DNA of 64,000 nucleotides, from the NCBI GenBank assembly GCA_036023115.1, contig JAYKKT010000041.1, positions 4,055,501 to 4,119,500 on the forward strand, given 5' to 3'. The notes below the pieces were generated by a model. The model was not told where the DNA came from and did not search any database. It saw only the letters and a list, made by a program, of their open reading frames with translations. The stretch comes from Brasenia schreberi. Its lineage: Eukaryota; Streptophyta; Magnoliopsida; Nymphaeales; Cabombaceae. This document shows, piece after piece, positions 60,644-64,000 of the stretch (the first letter of the stretch is position 1; every line of letters begins with the position of its first letter). The position numbers were made by a program, and so were the translations under genes.

Positions 60644-61334
60644 CAAAGTCACACAGATACTTCTAAGAGGTGGAGTGTCGACCTTGACACGGGTGTAACA
60701 CCGACACCGACACTGTGTTGGTGCGGCACGGTAAAAAAAAACACGTTATTTTTTTTGGGGTAACTCACGATAATTTCGTCTATGGTGTATTTATCCTAGA
60801 AAGCCCGATCAAAGAGGGAGTGATCCGTGAAGACGATGAAACCGAAGCCTCTTAATCGACTCGTGACCTTATCTCCATGATGACCACCTGTGTTACCTCA
60901 CCATAGTTTCCAAAATGCTCCTTCAGCTTGTCTTCCATCATTTCCCATGAAACTCCACCGATAAACATAGGAAAATATCTCAACGTGGACCTTCTTCACT
61001 TCTTTTTGTGTGGATATTCCACGCTTCAAAATTTGGTACCGATTTTGAAGTTTGGGTCTTTTTGGATAAATGAGTCAGGATATGTGAAGATTGATTTGTG
61101 TATTATGATGAAATTAGTAGTTGTTTACCATTTATGTGTTTTGCTTTAATATAAAGTTGTGAACTTGCTATTGTCATATACTTATGTTAATTGATGTCTC
61201 ACTTATTGTAGTTTGAATATTATATATAATATATAATATTATGTATCCTAGTCGTGTCATCGCACCCAAAATTTTTGAAATTTGCCGTATCCCGCACTCG
61301 CACCCGTGTCCGCACCCGCACCCGTGTGACATAG
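60644..61334. mobile_element. Non-autonomous hAT element, family A copy 2, with captured RRM fragment
   Basis: The exact 8-bp direct repeat CCTATCAT (60636-60643 and 61335-61342) flanks it, and the RTE reads through when it is removed. Ends are CAAAGTCACAC and, reverse-complemented, CTATGTCACACGGGTGCGGG. The right 250 bp match 7640-7893. The interior (60770-60969) comes from a cellular RNA-binding-protein gene. Confidence 0.9.
60770..60969 (-). pseudogene. Captured RRM-domain gene fragment (hnRNP/RNP1-like)
   Basis: Minus strand: MFIGGVSWEMMEDKLKEHFG, NYGEVTQVVIM, then after a one-base shift DKVTSRLRGFGFIVFTDHS and a stop before DKYTID. This is one RRM with RNP2 (FIGGVSW) and RNP1 (RGFGFIVF), in the arrangement of the first RRM of plant hnRNP A/B- or Musashi-like glycine-rich RNA-binding proteins. 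The shift and stop make it non-functional. Its position inside hAT ends with an intact target duplication implies capture before insertion. Confidence 0.75.
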
Positions 61335-62813
61335 CCTATCATAAGCTTTTTCTAGATCAATAAAGACCATGTGAAGTTTATTCTTTTTTGCTCTAAAATG
61401 TTTTATAAGGTATTTTAATTGATGAATAGCTTTAATGGTAGATCTTCTCAACATGAATCCAAATTGGTTCTCTTTTGTACTCAATATTTATCTTAATTTA
61501 TGTTAAATAATTCTTTCTATAAGGTGTCTAAATAGATGAATAGCCTCGATGTTGTACTCAATATTTGTCTTAATTTATGTTAAATAATTCTTTCTATAAG
61601 GTGTCTAAATAGATGAATAACCTTGATGGTAGATCTTCCCAGCATGAATCCAAATTGGTTCTTTGGTGTACTTGATATTTGTGTGAATCTATATTAAATA
61701 ATTATTTTCTATAATTTTATAGTATGTTTCATCAACTTGATACCTTGATAATTTGTATAATTCTCAATGTTTCCCTTGTTCTAGTATATAGGTATAATTG
61801 TACTCTTCTTCTATTTCTCATATATCTTTTGATTTTTCCATATTTCATTAAATAATCTTTTAAGTTAAGTAATACTCATCTCTCTTAGGATTTTCCTAAG
61901 AATATTGTCTTTTCTTAGAGATTTATCAACCATAATAAGTTTAAGAGCTTCTTTGATTTCATTCTTTTGAATACATACGTAGAAATTGTGGTTTATATAC
62001 ACTTTTGATTTGGTTAACTCTCTTAAGTCAATATTAACACCTATATTTTCGTTAAAAGGATTATGAAAATAATTTTAATCTATTTTTTATATCATCACTT
62101 TTCACTAGAATCTTCTGATGCTCATCTTTGATGCATATAATAAAGGTAAGATCCTTAGTTTTCTTATTTCTAACCTTAGCTATCCAAAAAATATTTCTTT
62201 CACTTTGTTTTAAGTGAAGCTTTTTATATAAATCTTCCCAAAATTTAGCCTTTCTTTCTTAAGGGAATTTTATGCTTCTTTCTTTGCTTTATTATAAACC
62301 TTTTAAGCTTCATTTATTGGCATAATACAGTTTGTTATATGCTCTCCTCACATTGATCTTATCTTATACCACTTCACTCCACCACTAAGTTTTTTTTGTG
62401 TCACTTTCCTTAGATTCATGTAACACATCTTTTGCTAATTTCCTAATATGCCTAACCATATTATTTTCCATTTCATAATTTCAACCATCTCTTATAAGAA
62501 CTTTTTGTTTAAATATATCTTCTTTCTCATTTTTGAGATTCCATCTTTTAGTCCAATTAGCTCTATGTACTCTTTGTCTTTGTCTACTTAAGTAGTTAAG
62601 CTTTCTCCTAAAATTATCTTGCAACCCTTACAACATGATCATATTTTCTCCTACTGGCAAAATAATCAGTTTATGTTTGTGACAAACTAATCTTGTAAGT
62701 AATTAAATATTCATCTCATTTTCTCAAAATTGTATTGGGTAAAAAGAGATCATGTGTCGTAGCAAAATTTAAAATGTTCTTATCTTTTCATTTAAATCTT
62801 CAAATTCATAGTC

Positions 62814-63245
62814 TAAGTCACACATACACCTCTAGGAGGTGGAGTGTCGGTCTCGACACTGGTGCGACACCAACACCGACAACATGTGTTTTTCAAACAT
62901 GATCAACGCGTCGCACGGTGTTTTGGGTGCGGTCAACGTGTCAGGGTCTATACTTGACCATGTTTTTAGGTCGTTTGGTACAAAAAGAGCCTGTTCGGCT
63001 TTGTGCGTTTGTTCTACAACTCTGTGTTTGTTTCTCTACGGTACTTTGTTTATTCCTCTGCAGCTCTATGGGTTTGTTCCTTTATGGCTCTGTGATTGTT
63101 CCTTTGCGGCTCTGTGCGTTTGTTCCTCTGCCACTGTGTGCGCTTGTTCCTCTGCGGCTCTGGGCTTGTTCCTCTACGGCTCTCTGTATTTGTTCTTGTG
63201 CGACTCTGTGCTTGTTCCTCAAGCTAAAGTAAGTGGAGTCATGAC
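62814..63245. mobile_element. Non-autonomous hAT element, family A copy 3, right end not found
   Basis: The left end AGTCACACATACACCTCTAGG and the following GGTGGAGTGTCGG match copies 1 and 2, and the segment GGTCAACGTGT and following 60 bp match copy 1 near 6990. No right TIR or target duplication is found up to 64000, so the end given is only where the minisatellite stops. Confidence 0.55.
63000..63222. repeat. Degenerate minisatellite, about 9 units of 20-25 bp
   Basis: Units of the type TTTGTTCCTCTGCGGCTCTG follow each other with point and length changes. An open frame of 104-170 codons runs through it only because the repeat lacks stops in two frames. Confidence 0.85.
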
Positions 63246-63443
63246 TCGATATAAAGCAAGAGAGAGAGAGAGAGTACAAAGTAAGAACTTGATGGGCGAT
63301 TCTCAATTATTTCTCGGGGTGCTCAAACAACCCTTCGAGTATAAATTTTAATGTCTTGAGTGGGGTTCATCCCCTTGATCTCTCCTCCCTAACACAAAGA
63401 AATTGAAGTGTAGCGAAGTTCTTTAATTTTTTTCATCTTGCAG

Positions 63444-63628
63444 CATAACAGGGAATCTCATAGAAAATACCACAGTACCTCACCGAGACCATAAGAAACT
63501 CTACATCATTGTGGGAGCATCGGTGGGCTCAACTGCGTTGTTGTTGTTGTCGCTGCTGCTGGTTGTCTTGGTATTCCACCCCAAAACAACTGGAAATGTT
63601 AGAGGCAAGATATTCCAACTGCTTATTT
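63444..63628 (+). CDS. Probable transmembrane exon of a receptor-like kinase gene (partial)
   Basis: A strong acceptor (TTTAATTTTTTTCATCTTGCAG) ends at 63443. The frame beginning one base later reads ENTTVPHRDHKKLYIIVGAS then VGSTALLLLSLLLVVLVFH and KTTGNV, that is a short polar segment, a hydrophobic helix of about 22 residues and a basic-polar stop-transfer side. This is how the exon between ectodomain and kinase looks in plant LRR or malectin-type receptor kinases. A donor GTTAAGT follows at 63629 (GTTAGAGG at about 63597 is an alternative). No ectodomain exon is seen upstream, and the kinase exons would lie past 64000. The family assignment is inference from topology only. Confidence 0.45.
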
Positions 63629-63700
63629 GTTAAGTTTTATCATTTTCACATTTATCTAGGTTTTTGTTAAGTTTTATCATTTTTGCATTTATCTAGGTAT
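63627..63700. repeat. 37-bp tandem duplication
   Basis: TTGTTAAGTTTTATCATTTT occurs at 63627 and 63664, each followed by a CATTTATCTAGG segment. It duplicates the presumed splice donor of the exon at 63444. Confidence 0.85.
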
Positions 63701-64000
63701 ACCTAAGGTCAGTTGAAAAGACGTTTATAGGCTCATTCACTGAGCCAAATACATGAGTACTTCATATATATTGAGATCATGATACCAAATTCATTTCAGC
63801 AGGTTCTAAAGATGTGGGCTAGAACCCACCCAGTTAACCTAACCTAAAATACATCATTTTGAGTCCATTTGGTCTACATGAAGATCAAAATCCATTTTCT
63901 ACGTGATCCTGGAACAAAAGGGACTTGACGATATTTGTTGTCAAATAATTTGATACTTATACCGCCAAAGGCCTGAAACAAAAGGGACTTCACGAAATTT
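63701..64000. other. Presumed intron, window end
   Basis: GAAACAAAAGGGACTT occurs twice (about 63911 and 63974). No further exon is recognised. Confidence 0.3.

Larger units (their letters stand above)
59756..62811 (-). mobile_element. RTE-type LINE, decayed, split by a hAT element
   Basis: The 3' end (ACAACAACAACAAAGC on the plus strand) is at 59756. RT words remain: QFGFMLRRSTIKAIHQL and [12 protein letters not shown] (61480-61330). The element is interrupted at 60644-61334 and stops at about 62811, where the family A hAT sequence begins, within the endonuclease region. It also carries a tandem duplication of about 77 bp (61480-61635). Confidence 0.85.

Noticed and set aside
62839..63351. 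170-codon plus-strand frame rich in Leu/Cys/Val
   Set aside because: It runs through a minisatellite with no stops; no start context, no family match.
1..64000. CRISPR arrays, bacterial operons, rRNA genes
   Set aside because: Introns, plant gene families and plant transposons show eukaryotic nuclear DNA. The tandem repeats have no regular spacer structure.
46537..64000. miR156 target site of the SPL gene
   Set aside because: It would lie in a later exon or 3' UTR; no such exon is found, so nothing can be claimed.

Overview
This is nuclear DNA from a flowering plant. The evidence is spliced plant genes (a U2AF65-type splicing factor, an SBP-box factor, a 4-coumarate:CoA-ligase-like pseudogene, a probable receptor-kinase exon), copia elements primed from initiator-Met tRNA, RTE-type LINEs with (CAA)n/(TTG)n tails, many hAT-type elements, tRNA-derived SINEs, and an old nuclear copy of plastid ycf2. 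I cannot name the species.

Region by region. 1-22440: one long minus-strand gene, the U2AF large subunit. Thirteen exons, all in phase with canonical GT/AG sites, run from the ATG at 22338 to an RRM2 exon ending at 4542. The exons for the C-terminal UHM domain are not visible. The gene is long because its introns hold a LARD-like LTR element split by a 2.07-kb hAT element (11722-15992), a 1.1-kb RTE LINE with a perfect 20-bp target duplication (9126-10264), a hAT transposase remnant carrying a younger hAT MITE (5462-7893), another RTE (1861-3868) and an LTR whose body runs off the left edge. 22441-30984: upstream intergenic DNA with diverged repeats, a SINE, the plastid ycf2 fragment (23965-24400), a complete but decayed RTE (25937-28799) and a small MITE beside a long (TA)n array. 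30985-34955: a 4CL-like pseudogene with several frameshifts, its introns filled with a hAT-like element, an RTE tail and a MITE lying between (TA)n arrays. 35100-46100: gene-poor, with a textbook hAT MITE (35110-35562), a run of four minus-strand SINEs (36430-37650) and a Plant Mobile Domain remnant near 42640-42960.

46296-46537 is exon 1 of an SBP-box (SPL) gene on the plus strand. Its second exon is not found in the window; an L1-type RNase H fragment lies downstream. 51000-62811 is a nest of elements: a Ty1/copia element (51952-59650, minus) with both LTRs, PBS and PPT, split by a 3.26-kb RTE (54984-58245, plus); then a minus-strand RTE (59756-62811) split by a 691-bp hAT element that carries a fragment of a cellular RRM gene. 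From 62814 a third member of that hAT family carries a minisatellite. A single exon at 63444 looks like the transmembrane segment of a receptor-like kinase gene continuing off the right edge.

The only gene that looks intact as far as visible is the U2AF65 gene. The SPL and receptor-kinase loci are seen as single exons, and nearly everything else is mobile DNA at different stages of decay.
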